Assembly: GCF_000003605.2 (NCBI RefSeq)
Contig: NW_003149766.1
Span: forward strand, 474,274 to 490,486
Direction of reading: 5' to 3'
Length of the DNA: 16,213 bases
DNA from: Saccoglossus kowalevskii
Lineage: Eukaryota > Hemichordata > Enteropneusta > Harrimaniidae
A program made the position numbers and the translations under genes. The notes under the pieces are model-generated. The model had not been told where the DNA came from, ran no database searches, and worked only from the letters and a program-made list of their open reading frames with translations. Numbering within the stretch: the first letter of the stretch is position 1; every line of letters starts with the position of its first letter. Of this stretch, positions 16,074 through 16,213 are shown piece by piece.

Positions 16074-16213
16074 GTTTATAAATATGTATGAAAATGGATG
16101 GAATGGGTTAGTTTTGTCGAGAGTAATTGTAAAACTGTTGTTGGTATTTTGAAATCAGGCAATGATGAAGGTAACAAAATTATAATATTTATTTTAATTT
16201 AATTTAAAAAAAA
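16074..16213. other. Window end, possible start of a divergent gene
   Basis: This short AT-rich stretch beyond the GC island contains ATGATGAAG|gtaaca on the + strand (donor after 16170), which could be a tiny first coding exon. The only other ATG-led frames here stop within a few codons. Nothing firmer can be said. Confidence 0.2.

Noticed and set aside
15758-16081. Opposed open frames over the GC island, with AGDNTPAL- and AGDDPPAL-like words
   Set aside because: The similar words arise because the two arms of the inverted repeat are read on opposite strands. Neither frame resembles a known protein.
1-16213. CRISPR arrays, bacterial operons, riboswitches, phage or viral genes
   Set aside because: The window is clearly an intron-rich animal nuclear locus. 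No spaced repeats or ribosome binding sites were seen, and no viral genes. The only reverse transcriptase is LINE-type.

Overview
The window is nuclear DNA from an animal. It is AT-rich, carries one gene broken into many exons with GT-AG introns, and is crowded with degenerate transposon debris. Recurrent ACATGTAC-type words, abundant short fold-back elements and LINE fragments suggest a marine invertebrate, perhaps a mollusc or another lophotrochozoan. That taxonomic guess is weak. There is no bacterial-style operon.

One gene fills most of the window: the mitochondrial aspartyl-tRNA synthetase, DARS2, on the minus strand. I rebuilt 15 coding exons between 14239 (ATG) and 1446 (TAA). Their phases join without conflict into 1,920 nt, or 639 codons plus stop, close to the 645 residues of human DARS2. 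All parts of a bacterial/mitochondrial-type class II AspRS are present: N-terminal OB fold (exons 1-3), motif 1 (exons 4-5), flipping loop (exon 5), motif 2 (exon 6), the [10 protein letters not shown] block (exon 8), the inserted domain (exons 9-11), the HHPFTAPH block (exon 12) and motif 3 (exons 14-15). A likely poly(A) signal with a GU-rich element follows the stop codon.

Region by region on the + strand: 1-154 is a broken LINE reverse transcriptase running off the window edge. 155-1400 is empty as far as I can see. 1401-14239 is DARS2, with introns holding fold-back MITE-like elements (2898-3257, 5737-5938, 13106-13215), palindromes, a 41-bp minisatellite and dispersed 'AAAATGGCCATCAG' repeats. 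14240-15533 is DARS2 upstream sequence with one weak candidate exon on the + strand. 15534-15844 looks like the 3' end of a second LINE. 15909-16073 is a GC-richer island with a perfect NRF-1 type site inside an inverted repeat, and could be a promoter.

The most striking observation is in intron 6. The last 28 nt of exon 6 and its 5' splice site are part of a 57-bp unit repeated five times in tandem. All five copies keep CAG|GTGAGT, and the frame stays open through the whole array because 57 is a multiple of three. Alternative donor choice would insert 19, 38, 57 or 76 residues directly after the motif 2 loop. I see no sign of an undescribed multi-gene system in this window.
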